Assembly: GCF_023898315.1 (NCBI RefSeq)
Contig: NC_064614.1
Coordinates: 374,603,348-374,667,347, forward strand
From: Schistocerca nitens
Lineage: Eukaryota > Arthropoda > Insecta > Orthoptera > Acrididae
Direction: 5' to 3'
Length of the DNA stretch: 64,000 nucleotides
Shown: positions 1 through 9,030 of the stretch, one piece after another
Layout: each line of letters starts with the position of its first letter
Numbering within the stretch: the stretch's first letter is position 1
Translations under genes and position numbers: made by a program
The notes under the pieces: generated by a model
The model's database searches: none
Told to the model about the DNA's origin: nothing
What the model saw: the letters and a program-made list of their open reading frames with translations, nothing else

Positions 1-411
1 TGAAAGATAGAAAGAAATTAGAGAATGGCATGTTGAAGCTTTGCGATCAAATTGGGAAAAACATTCTGAAAAAAGGGCGATAGTTTAAAGTAGTGTTAGA
101 GTTCTGGAATTACACGAAGTTTCAACCTGTCACTAATAATGGGATTTGTGGGACATTAAACACATTCAGATACATTTAATGGTTGAGACGTACTGACCCA
201 TTCAACAACATTTGACAGTACGATCTAGTTGTAGCCATCAACACTTGTTAATACTAGCTGACGGCTCTCTCTCTGCAAGTTTACACACTTGTCTGGTATT
301 AGCTGGCAGATATGCGGCGAGTGACGGCAGAATGACAGGCGCGGAGCACGTGCCGCGTCCACAAGTGTCTGGGCGCGGGGCGGCGCGGCGCGCGTGGCAG
401 CGCAGACTTAC
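1..411 (-). other. presumed first intron of the SAMD5-like gene (partial)
   Basis: This stretch follows the splice donor of the minus-strand SAM-domain exon, so it should be the start of that gene's intron. I see no further exon, repeat or RNA gene in it. The GC content falls from very high near the exon to AT-rich towards base 1, which fits the edge of a CpG-rich first exon. The open frames here are antisense or read-through of the exon past its donor. Confidence 0.5.
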
Positions 412-1008
412 CGAGGTGGAGTACGGCTGATTGCTGAGCCTGATGCCGTCCTGCGCCACGCGGTCCTTCAGCAGTCGCTTCAGTTGCATCCGCGGGATCT
501 TCACCAGCTCCGCCTTGCCTTCCTCGTACTCGTCGGCGTACTTGGGACCGAGCAGGCCGCGCGTCTGCTGACCAGACAGCGGCGCCTCCTTGATGTCGTC
601 GAAAGACGCCACCAGAGTCTGTTGTTGTGACTGCTGTTGTTGTTGTTGTTGTTGCTGCTGCTGCGGTGGTTGTTGCTGTTGTTGCGGCGCCGGAGGGGGT
701 GGTGTCGAGGCTGACGGGGGCTGCGGGGGCGGCGTGGAGGACGCGGAGGAGAGCGCGGCGGCGGCGGCGGCCGCAGTCGTCTCCTCGAGCGTGAAGTAGA
801 CGGACGCGGCGCCCTGCTCGCGCAGCGTGCGCACCGAGTGCAGCAGCAGCGCGCGGTGCGTGGGGTCGAGCACGCCGATGGCGTCCAGGTCGGGGTCGCC
901 GACCTGCTTGCAAATCTCCAGGTCGTCATAGCCGTTGTCGAGGAACGACTCTGCGTACTGTCCGAGTCGCAGCGAGCGCAGCCACTCGGCGACGATGTTG
1001 CCTGCCAT
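412..1008 (-). CDS. SAMD5: SAM-domain protein, SAMD5-like, first coding exon (partial gene)
   Basis: The exon encodes 199 residues. Residues about 4-65 form a SAM (sterile alpha motif) domain with the segments AEWLRSLRLGQYAESF, DNGYDDLEICKQVGDPDLDA and HRALLLHSVRTLREQ, very close to what I know of vertebrate SAMD5. SAM domains mediate protein-protein interaction; SAMD5 has no known catalytic role. After the SAM domain come an Ala run (79-85), Pro-rich stretches (93-107), a Gln-rich tract (109-130) and a conserved-looking basic segment ending DGIRLSNQPYSTS. The start was chosen at MAGNIVAEWL because family members begin just before the SAM domain; the open frame continues upstream to 1260, but that part is low-complexity and GC-rich. 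The exon ends in TCG followed by GTAAGT, a consensus donor, in phase 0. Downstream exons lie outside the window. Family assignment is strong; orthology to SAMD5 rather than a related SAM protein is inference. Confidence 0.85.
621..685 (-). repeat. CAA/CAG trinucleotide repeat encoding poly-Gln
   Basis: On the plus strand this reads as runs of gttgttgttg and gctgctgctg; on the coding strand these are CAA and CAG codons giving a tract of more than 20 Gln broken by PP and S. Most codons are CAA with interspersed CAG, which usually makes a tract less prone to slippage than pure CAG. Length polymorphism between individuals is likely. Confidence 0.85.
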
Positions 1009-1260
1009 GAGCGCGGCGCGCCACTGCCACCGACGCGCAGCCGGCCTCCTCTCGCACTGGCGCATATCGACATTCTGCGCGCGCCTTTCCCCGCCGCCGC
1101 CAGGCAGCAGCACCGTGCGGCTGCCGCCGCTGCCGCCGTCGCCGTGGGGGGAGAGACCGCTCGCTCGCTGCCCGTCGCCTGCAACAATCACACCGGTTCG
1201 GCCGCTCCAGTATCTTGAGATGTAGCGGCGCTTCTCTGCGCTACCTTCCTTGAACGACAC
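1009..1260 (-). promoter_or_regulatory. CpG-rich 5' leader and probable promoter-proximal region of the SAMD5-like gene
   Basis: The sequence directly upstream of the chosen start codon is strongly GC- and CpG-rich and continues the GC-rich block that covers the exon from about 330 to 1220. Beyond about 1260 it drops sharply to AT-rich DNA. This is the pattern of a CpG-rich first exon with its 5' UTR and promoter. I see no clear TATA box, and the transcription start cannot be placed from sequence alone. The frame is open through this stretch, so an N-terminal extension cannot be fully excluded. Confidence 0.45.
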
Positions 1261-1449
1261 ACTTCCGAGGCCTACAATATACTGTCAAACAACTTCCTCC
1301 TAAATCATTTATAAAAGACGTTTTCTAAAATGTTTGACAGTTTCAATCATTTTATCTTGAAACTCTTCCATTAGTCGGTGTTTGCAGAAAAGCAATAATA
1401 TGGGATTATGGGTCTGCCTTCACGCAAAACACTTTTAGTTTTTATTTAT

Positions 1450-1940
1450 TTATCCCCAAACTAGTTTCAGCGATAGTATCGCCATCATTATAGTACGTTT
1501 AAAATTAGTTGCGACTTTCGATGACCGGACGGGGACGAGACGCCGTTGCCCAGGTAACACCAATAGCGAGCAGGCTTTCCCTACCACACTGGCAGCGGTA
1601 CGGCCGCAGCGGTCGCGCGATTCCAGACTGAAGCTCTCGATGTAAAGTCGTATTTTCTCGCGCTCAATTGTTCTGTAGTTGTCAAGTATTGAGAACAAGT
1701 CTTCACTTAAGGCTTCTGGGCTGATAGGCCGTGGTCGAAGTATAAAGCTCTTTCCTAACGTTTCGTCTCCGACTGCGAGAGACATCGTCGGGGGTAAAGT
1801 AGATTTTTTCTCGCGCTCAATTGTTCTGTAGTCGTCAAGTACTGAGAAAAAGTCTTCACTTAAAGCTTCTGGGCTGATAGGCCTATCCTAACGTTTCGTC
1901 TCCGACTGCGCGAGACATCGTCGGGGGTAAAGTAGATTTT
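1450..1940 (-). repeat. dispersed repeat with a diverged tandem duplication of about 135-155 bp
   Basis: The segment at about 1650-1805 recurs at 1806-1940: both contain ctcgcgctcaattgttctgt, cttctgggctgataggcc and taacgtttcgtctccgactg. The second copy lacks about 20 bases in the middle. The minus strand has a 111-codon frame at 1450-1785 beginning MSLAVGDETLG, but it stops being shared where the copies diverge. A short stretch near 1497-1530 (tttaaaattagttgcgactt) resembles one near 3615-3640 in the opposite orientation. I judge this a non-coding dispersed repeat; the family is not recognised. Confidence 0.6.
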
Positions 1941-2928
1941 TATTGGCGTTGCATTAATAACAACAGTGCAGTACATCTGACTACGAGAATTGCCGTAAAA
2001 ATGTCATCCAATAACACGTTCGCCGACTGAGAAGACAACGCTCCACTGTAAAACATTCCTCGGAATTCGACAACAGAAATGGACAAAACGCCATATCACG
2101 CTGTTGAGATGCATAAAACTCCAACAGTGCAGTGGAGGAAAGCTAATATTTTGTTCTGGGTACGAAGGAATGTCCCATGAGATAAAATTTAACCTAGCGT
2201 GTATATGGCGAAGCTAATGGAACTTGTAGTGGTGTACAAGTCAAAACTCCACGCTACCAGGTCGACGTACTCGCTAACGGTAAAGGGTATAGTTTAATTA
2301 GGCTTTCTCCGTATCATGCTCATGTAAATCCGACTGAGAGTGTATAGATCTAGGTGAAAAGCAATGTGACAAAAACAGCAAGAAGTTTACGCTCACTGAG
2401 GTTGAAATGCTGACAAAAGAAGCCACTGCAAATGATACATGTCAGGACTGGTCTTGAGTTGCCAAACATACCAGGAAGGTAGTGGCGAGCCATTCATGCA
2501 GGACTGTGAGGAGTTCTGAGGAATACGTATATTCTCTTGTTGTTGCGTTAAAATCTGCTTCTTTTGTCGGAACACAGCAGAGTTTAGAAATATTCATCTC
2601 ACTAACATTGTAATGCAGTTGAAGTTGCTACAGAATCTTGAAATAATGTGTTATTAAACTAACAACTGGGTGCAAGTCAGGTCAATATTCTGCGAAACAG
2701 CCCATTCTCAGTACAAAAATAAACGCGTAACTTAATCACTTATATTGTTACAAAAACCACAGCAGTTCTCCTTTTACCAGATATCTGTGGCTCTCAGTAA
2801 TTACATTATTTGATTGAAAAAAATCTGTAGTCTCATGGATATCGCGGTAGATATGGAACTTTCGCATATTAAGCAGATGACAAAACACTCTCGTCTTTGC
2901 GTGCTGCCATTTGCCAAAATATTGTTTC
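1941..2928. other. no recognisable feature
   Basis: AT-rich DNA with only short open frames. I see no transposon termini, RNA gene or exon-like frame here. Confidence 0.5.
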
Positions 2929-2939
2929 GATATCTCAAA

Positions 2940-3140
2940 GCCGGCCGGAGTGGCCGAGCGGTTCTAGGTGCTACAGTCTGGAATTGCGCGACTTGTACGG
3001 CCGCAGGTTCGAATCCTGCCTCGGGCATGGATGTGTGTGATGTCCTTAGGTTAGTTAGGTTTAAGTAGTTCTAAGTTCTAGGGGACTGATGACCTCAGAA
3101 GTTAAGTCTCATTCTGCTCAGAGCTATTTGAACCATTTTT
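2940..3140 (+). mobile_element. SINE, family 1 (Ser/Leu tRNA-like head)
   Basis: The head has an A box (tggccgagcggttctagg) and a B box (ggttcgaatcc) as in long-arm tRNAs. It is followed by the shared body and a tail ending atttgaaccattttt. An exact 11-bp target-site duplication, gatatctcaaa, flanks it at 2929-2939 and 3141-3151, so it was mobilised by LINE-type target-primed insertion. About 200 bp, apparently full length. Confidence 0.95.
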
Positions 3141-3151
3141 GATATCTCAAA

Positions 3152-4035
3152 ACATCTATAAGATACGAAGAATTTAGAATATTTCATTCTAGGTTTTTCA
3201 CTGACGCACGAGATTGTGACGAAGCGCTTTATTTACATTTCATTTTCTCGAGATTGGAAGTAGACAGCTGTATCCTTCCAAGTTTAAATAATAATTCAAT
3301 ATATTACCTACATTTAATCCACAGCAACATCTAATCTAAATACGCACCAAACACAAATTCATGGCGACACCTGTTTTTCGCTGCAAACCAAGAATTTCTT
3401 GCATTAGTTTACCTATCGAAACATCGCATTGACTATGACCATTAACGGAATGATTGGCGGTTCATCACGAAGCTGACGAATCTGACTATAAAATGTGCGA
3501 GAATGAGAGTTTACTACAGAATTGTTTCTTTAAAATCGTTTCAGTAAGATCGCAGATTGGCCGGCGTGCTGTTCACGTACTCAAGCGATCCTGGCAGATT
3601 CTGTACTGAACTGTCAAAAGTCGCAACTTATTTTAAACGCACTGCAGTGGGGTGCTTTTCGTCACAGCTTTTACCTCTGTTGCCGCTGTTTTCGGCTTAT
3701 TTTCTGTGTTTTTGTTGCCATTTCTTCGGCGTACAGCATGCCATCTGCAAGTTCGTTAGTTGCAGCCGCTTTTAAATAAACAAAGACAAAACTTCTGCCC
3801 ATTGTTCGTAATCCAAAACATTACGCCATCTTACCAGTTTTTTGGGCCCTCCCGAGGTGATTCAGCGCCCCAAGCAGAACTGTCGAAACTCTGTCGACCC
3901 TCCTCCGCCTCCCATCAAACTAAACTCTCTGCTATTTTTTTCTACGCTTGTAAGCAAATTTTAATAATTTTGTAAATACATTTAATAAAAATGAAGAATT
4001 ATTGAAAAATATTGCTTAATTCCGTACATATTACA
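3152..4035. other. no recognisable feature
   Basis: AT-rich intergenic DNA. A 72-codon plus frame at 3557-3775 has no recognisable similarity. Near 3615-3640 there is a short match to the repeat at 1450-1940. Confidence 0.4.
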
Positions 4036-4039
4036 TAAA

Positions 4040-4460
4040 TGAATATTGTATGAGTGTACATTACACATCTCCTGAACCACTGGACCGATTCAGCCAAACT
4101 AGGTATACATATCTCTTACTGTCAGGCTACAATCACTGTGGAGGTAAGAACCATCTACATATCATAATTCAATAGATACGACGGGGTGAAAAACAGCCGT
4201 ATCATGCATGACGTTTAAATTTATTACTTCTGTATCACTAACTCTATTCGCAATAAGTTTCGCAGACAATATCCAAACATGCCGCTAAATGCACCAACAA
4301 AATTATATCATGGTACCACACATAGATCAGGACATATGACGTCGTAGGCACTGAAACGCGTGAAAAACAGCCACACTGTGCATGAAGTTTACACTTATTA
4401 CTTTTTTGCCTATATCAGTTCGCAAGACGTTCGCGTAGCGTTCCAAAGGATTAGAAAAGG
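4040..4460 (-). repeat. dispersed repeat, probably LINE 3' UTR
   Basis: The motif aaccactggaccgattcagc followed by caaactaggtatacatatc is the approximate reverse complement of the block near 8400-8460, so the window holds two diverged copies in opposite orientation. Phrases of this kind are common in 3' untranslated regions of insect LINEs, from memory. No coding sequence is attached to this copy. Confidence 0.5.
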
Positions 4461-5034
4461 GCACAGGTCATCCCCGTTTTCAAGAAGGGACATCGAACAG
4501 ATGTTGCGTAGAAAACTGCCGCATGATTCATAAAGTTTTAATACATGTATTGTTTGCTACTAAGACGAGTGAACTTAAGGGAATCCCTAACGCCTGGCAG
4601 CGCTATTGACAGCTTTAAACTACAAAGCGCAAACAGCTGTAGACGAAAACAATAGCCTCTACGGAGCTATGAAGAGGCGAGGTGTTTTCACGAATACATG
4701 GAAATGGATTTTTTTCGGGGTATTACACTGCAAAAACAGTAAATTTTTTGTTTCGGTTTCTAATAAAAAATTGGCAAAATTAATACCCGGGAAATGCCGG
4801 GTTTGTCAGGTAGTGAACTAATGAAATAAAAAAAGATGGCACTTTAATTAAAGTTCGTACGTAGCCATATAGACAGACGTTTTTTTCCGCTCCAGTTTCA
4901 AGTGGAACAGGAAAGGAAATGATTACTGGTGTTAGAGAGTACACTCCTCTAGACACCATAAGCATGTGGATGTAGATAATTAGACACGAAATAATATCCA
5001 TTCCAGGAAGTGTTTTAATTACAATTTTACTTCG
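4461..5034. other. no recognisable feature
   Basis: AT-rich DNA with short frames only; nothing recognised. Confidence 0.4.
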
Positions 5035-5195
5035 CTTTCCCTTGCTTTGACTTCAGGCAAATGCTGGGGTGGTTCCTTTGAAAGAGCACGGCCGTCTTCC
5101 TTTCCTGTCCTTCCCTAATCCGATGGGGCGGATGACCTCGCTGTTTGCTCACCTCCACGCGAATCAACCAATCAACCTGACTTTGAGTGACGAAA
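5035..5195 (+). repeat. tRNA-like SINE fragment, family 4
   Basis: The segment has ggttcctttgaaagagcacg, gccgtcttcctttcctgtcc and ccctaatccgatggggcgg. These are the reverse complement of a widespread arthropod repeat whose forward form runs from a (g)gaaatcggccgtg-type head to a serine-tRNA-like tail. Related diverged fragments are at about 14435-14560, 37918-38040 and 50580-50740. Identification is from memory of the repeat pattern. Confidence 0.5.
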
Positions 5196-5770
5196 GATTG
5201 ATTATGCCATTGACATCACATTTAGCAGCTGTGTCGTGCTCTGTCGGCAAGATAGGTAAGTTGGAAAGTCTATTTTCAGCTATACTTGATACAAGTAGTG
5301 TGATGGGTCCACTTGTGCGTGGAGCCCGATTTTGTAATACAGTTCATGAAAAATGACGTGAAACGATTGTCATATATAGAAGAGATTGCATTTTTGATAC
5401 CACATCACACAGTAAATTTGCATGACTCAAACATTACGCATTTCGCATTAATTGGTAAAGAAAAACACCAAAATTATGATCAAGAACGTTGCAGTAGTTA
5501 TTTGTCATCTTTAACTTGCTGCAGCTACGTTCACAAGATGCTGCCGTCACTAGCATTGTAATAATCAACTCAGAGCTACTTAGATGTCTGGATTAACACC
5601 TTATTTCTCAAACCGTCATTCCTTATTTTTCGGACAGTTTACTCGTGTTTTCAATGTCTGCACCATTATCGGTGGTCTGTCTCGCCACTCGACACTCCCT
5701 CGGTACGACTCTGACGATATCTTTAAAGTTCGAGTGTGGTTTTCGCTTTTATAAAAGACTAACAGAGAAA
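5196..5770. other. no recognisable feature
   Basis: Two short plus frames (ending near 5356 and 5561) overlap in different phases and resemble nothing known to me. No transposon ends seen. Confidence 0.4.
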
Positions 5771-6700
5771 CCCGTGGTCTAGGGATAGCATCTTTGATTA
5801 CTACTCAAAATGTCCTTGGCCCCGGGTTCGAACCCCGCCACCGCTTAAATCAGCAATGGCGGCTGAAGACTTCCGTCATAAGAAGTCACTCTTGTTGAGC
5901 CAACGGCCTTGTCGAAGAGGGTGGAGGAACGAACAGCGGTTCAGGGCACTCTTTCATCCGTAGGTTGGTTGGTTCAAATGGCTTTGAGCACTATGGGACT
6001 CAACTGCTGAGGTCATAAGTCCCGTAGAACGTAGAACTACTTAAACCTGACTAGACAACACACACATCCATGCCCGAGGCAGGATTCGAACCTGCGACCG
6101 TAGCGGTCGGGCGGTTTCAGACTGTAGCGTCAGAACCACTCGGCCACCAGCGGCCGGCTCCGTAGGTTGAGAAACTGTCCCTAAAAGCGGAGCAATCAGC
6201 AACGATCAACGGAATGAGGATGCAGAAGACAATGGAAACCACTGCATTAAACACACGTAATGTGTTTCCACAGAACATGTGGTCCGTCATTAAAAAAGTG
6301 TCATGATGATCTCTCCGATGGAAAAAGATTCCGGACTAGTCCCCCATTCGAATCTTCAGAAGGGGACTGCCAGGAGGGAGCTGCCCATCAGAAAAAGACC
6401 GAATAATCAACGAAAGGATAAAGTGCTACTAATCGAGGCGTGACATGTCAGAAGTTTGAACGTGGTAGGGAAGCTACAAAATCTAAAAGGGAAGTGCTAA
6501 GGCTAAGTCTAGATATAGTTGAGGTCAGTGAAATGAAATGGTAAGAAGACAAGCATTTCTTGTCTAATATCAACAGCAGCAGAATATGGTGTAACAGGAG
6601 GATTCATTATGAATAGGAAGGTAGGACAGATAGTGAGTTACTGTGAACTGTTCAGTGATATGGTTGTTTCTCATCAGAATAGACAGGAAACCAAAACCAC
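5771..6700 (+). mobile_element. LINE 5' fragment with tRNA-like leader and decayed endonuclease
   Basis: It opens with a tRNA-like segment (cccgtggtctagggatagca ... gggttcgaaccccgcc), then a leader, then a decayed apurinic-type endonuclease. Recognisable pieces are EA*HVRSLNVVGKLQNLKG, where a stop replaces the expected Trp, and near 6590-6690 MNRKVGQIVSYCELF. Homology to the endonuclease of the RTE-like LINE at 15.2-17.1 kb (which has AWNVRSLN) is clear by eye. The copy is broken by frameshifts and stops, interrupted by a SINE at 5968-6158, and cut off at about 6700 where a pyrimidine tract begins. No reverse transcriptase remains. Confidence 0.75.
5968..6158 (-). mobile_element. SINE, family 1, inserted in a LINE leader
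   Basis: Minus-strand copy: tail ggttcaaatggctttgagca at the left and the tRNA-like head with ggattcgaacctgcgaccg at the right. Target-site duplication tccgtaggttg at 5957-5967 and 6159-6169. The flanking LINE sequence continues across the insertion. Confidence 0.95.
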
Positions 6701-6995
6701 CAGTTGCTCTCCAGTCCACTTCCTCCAACCCCCATCTCTGCCCATCTCCTCCTGCTCCTCTCTCTCCCTTTCCATCTCCTCCTCCCCCTCTCTTTATCAG
6801 TCTCCTCCTCCCCCTGTCCCTGTCCATCTTTTCCTCCCCCTCTCTCTTTCCATCTCCTCCTCCAATTCTCACTGTTCATCCCCTTCCCTTTCTTTTTTGT
6901 GTCTATCTCCTCCTCTCCCCTCTCTCTGTCCGTCTCCTCCTCTTCCCTTTCTCTGTCCATTTCCTCCTCCCCCTCTGTCCATTCATCTCTTTGAC
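6700..6995 (+). repeat. polypyrimidine degenerate minisatellite
   Basis: Almost pure C/T on the plus strand, built from a degenerate unit of about 20-25 bases around ccatctcctcctccccctct. The several overlapping frames it opens on both strands are composition artefacts. Such tracts can form triplex DNA in supercoiled molecules (general knowledge). Confidence 0.85.
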
Positions 6996-7012
6996 AAATT
7001 TCCGCTTTTATA

Positions 7013-7813
7013 CCAGGTGATCAAAAAGTCAGTATAAATTTGAAAACTGAATAAACCGCGGAATAATGTAGATAGAGAGGTAGAAATTGACACACATGCT
7101 TGGAATGACATGGGGTTGTACTAGAACAAAAAAAAAGTTTACAAAATGTCCGACAGATGGCGCTGGACAGCAAGGCGTCAGTGCTACCGTGTCGGGTACA
7201 CCTATATGTTACAGAATCGCATCATCTTCAGCCTGGCTGATAAACACCTGCTGGAACGTACGATGTTTATGCAGGATGGCGCTCCACCCCATATTGCTAG
7301 CCGCGTGAAAGGTCTCTTGCGCGCGTCGTTTGGTGATGATCGTGTGCTCAGCCGCCACTTTCGTCATGTTTCGCATCCCAGGTTCCGAGACCTCAGTCCC
7401 TGCGATTATTGGCTTTGGGGTTACCTGAAGTCGCAAGTGTATAGTGATCGACCGACATCTCTAGGGATGCTGAAAGACAACATCCAACGCCAATGCCTCA
7501 CCATAACTCCGGACATGCTTTACAGTGCTGTTCACAACATTATTCCTCGACTACAGCTATTGTTGAGGAGTGATGGTGGACATATTGAGCATTTCCTGTA
7601 AAGAACATCATCTTTGCTTTGTCTTACTTTGTTATGCTAATTATTGCTATTCTGATCAGATGAAGCGCCATCTGTCGGACAGTATTTGAACTTTTTTTGT
7701 TCTAATAAAACCCCATGTCATTCCAAGCATGTGTGTCAATTTGTACCTCTCTATTTACATTATTCCGAGATTTATTCAGTTTTCAAATTTATACTGACTT
7801 TTTGATCACCCGG
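7013..7813 (+). mobile_element. mariner-family element, internally deleted, 801 bp
   Basis: Terminal inverted repeats of about 40 bp start ccaggtgatcaaaaagtcag at 7013 and are mirrored at the right end (...ctgactttttgatcacccgg). TA dinucleotides flank both ends (7011-7012 and 7814-7815). The interior keeps only the C-terminal half of a transposase, so this copy cannot move itself. A second member of the family is split around an LTR element at 17225-22652. Confidence 0.9.
7146..7601 (+). pseudogene. mariner-like transposase, C-terminal remnant
   Basis: The 151-codon frame has MQDGAPPHIA, carrying the second catalytic Asp, and LSPCDYWLWGYLKSQVY, carrying the third Asp, which are signatures of the mariner/Tc1 catalytic core. 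By my count about 42 residues lie between these Asps, nearer to the D41D group than to classic D34D mariner. The DNA-binding N-terminus and the first catalytic Asp are missing, and the first 20 or so codons look like sequence brought in by the deletion. The frame ends about 210 bp before the right terminal repeat. Confidence 0.8.
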
Positions 7814-7815
7814 TA

Positions 7816-8069
7816 CATAAAATCGTGTCTGTAAGAAACAAGTAAAGATCCTGAAATTGGGTCATTCCATTTGTATAAGTGCCTGCCCCTGGGTTTCAGG
7901 CTGGACCGCCCATTTACGTTCGATGCTGAGATGATATTGCAGAACATTGGTAGCCTCGGCAATTCTGTTCGTGTGTAAGGGGGAATTTAAAGCAGACTTG
8001 GTGGGCAGCGAGAATTTCGATTGAGGAGGGATGCGTGCAAGGTTAATCCGTGCAGTTGTGTGAATCGTT
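7816..8069. other. no recognisable feature
   Basis: Intergenic DNA between the mariner remnant and the tRNA-like head; nothing recognised. Confidence 0.4.
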
Positions 8070-8146
8070 GTGCCAAGTAGGCTTAGTGGCTAAACACCTG
8101 CCTACTAAGAAGGAGACCCACTGGGTTCGATTCTCGGTCTTGGCAC
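8070..8146 (+). repeat. tRNA-like sequence, probably a SINE or LINE head
   Basis: The 77 bases begin gtgccaa and end ttggcac, a perfect 7-bp acceptor-like stem. Inside are an A-box-like tagtggctaaacacc and a B-box-like gggttcgattc. The T stem needs G-U pairs and sits two bases off the normal distance from the acceptor stem. A non-tRNA tail (aaattttcactcgccgcttc) follows directly. I therefore read it as a retroposon promoter head and not a working tRNA gene. Confidence 0.5.
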
Positions 8147-8289
8147 AAATTTTCACTCGCCGCTTCAGTCTATACACATAAAAAGTTTTTTCATCATTTT
8201 GTGGGGGTCGTCAGCGAAAAAACGTTTCGTATCGGTTTGAAATTATGTGTATTATTGCAAATCTCCAAGTACTCTCATTCTCAAATACA

Positions 8290-8510
8290 GGATACCTGAA
8301 CTATGGGTATTCCCACGTCATGGGCTATACTGAGTTTTCAGCCCCACCCCCATACCTTTGGTAAGTGACTGGTTCTTACCGCCGCAGCAGTTCTTTCCAG
8401 CCAATAAATGATATGTGTACCAAGTTTGGTTGAAACGTGTCCAGTGGTTTATGAGGCGATTTGGAACATACATGCATACGTGCATACACTTTTATAATTT
8501 GTCAGACGTA
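8290..8510 (+). repeat. dispersed repeat, probably LINE 3' UTR (second copy)
   Basis: Contains gtaccaagtttggttgaaac and ccagtggtttatgaggcg, the approximate reverse complement of the copy at 4040-4460. It ends near catacacttttataatttg. It lies just upstream of a LINE reverse-transcriptase fragment at 8690, but I cannot show that the two belong to one element. Confidence 0.5.
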
Positions 8511-8689
8511 ACAGTTTAAGACTCATTGAACAAAGACGTTAGCCACTGACTTTAGGTACGTGTCCCAACACTGAATGGCTGTCGGCCATAACTCGTGCAG
8601 TGAACTATGATTTTTTCCTTTTTCGTTGCAGCAACATGTAATACGAGAACACCCGAATTAAATCAGGCGACGAGGGAATTATATTAGGC

Positions 8690-9030
8690 TATGTGACACT
8701 TCGAGCAGTAGGTGAGTTTTTCTGTTTGAGCAGTAAAATAACTGACGACGGCCAAAGCAGAGAGGATATAAAACATAGACTGACAGCAGTAAGAAAAGCA
8801 TTTCTGAAAAGTGAAATTCGCTAACTTCGAATGTAAATCTAATTGTTGGGAAGTCTTTTCGGAAGGTATTTGTTGAGTGTCCTTGCATAGAAGTGAAACA
8901 CGAACGGCAAGTAATTCAGCAAGAAGAGAATAGAAACTTTCGAAACGTGGTGATACCGAAGAATGCTGAAGAATAGATGGATAGCTCGAATATCTATAAC
9001 AACTTTGATGTCTTGCTACCTCTTTGAACA
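8690..9030 (+). mobile_element. RTE-like LINE fragment, late reverse-transcriptase region
   Basis: Translated in pieces it gives SSKITDDGQSREDIKHRLTA, RKAFLKSEIR and, further on, KKRIETFETW and YRRMLKNRW. These match the C-terminal part of the LINE at 15.2-17.1 kb (SKITDDCRSREDMKCRLAMA, KKRIEAFEMWCYRRMLKIRW). Several frameshifts and stops are present, so it is a dead fragment in plus orientation. Confidence 0.75.

Noticed and set aside
299-1187. Alternative long frames on both strands over the SAM-domain exon
   Set aside because: They are GC-rich shadow frames; only the minus frame encoding the SAM domain shows protein conservation.
1009-1260. N-terminal extension of the SAM-domain protein to the first Met of the open frame
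   Set aside because: The extension is low-complexity (Arg/Gly/Ser-rich) and family members start just before the SAM domain, so it is better read as 5' leader.
6570-7037. Several frames of 96-142 codons over the C/T-rich tract
   Set aside because: They are a product of the simple repeat and have no domain content.
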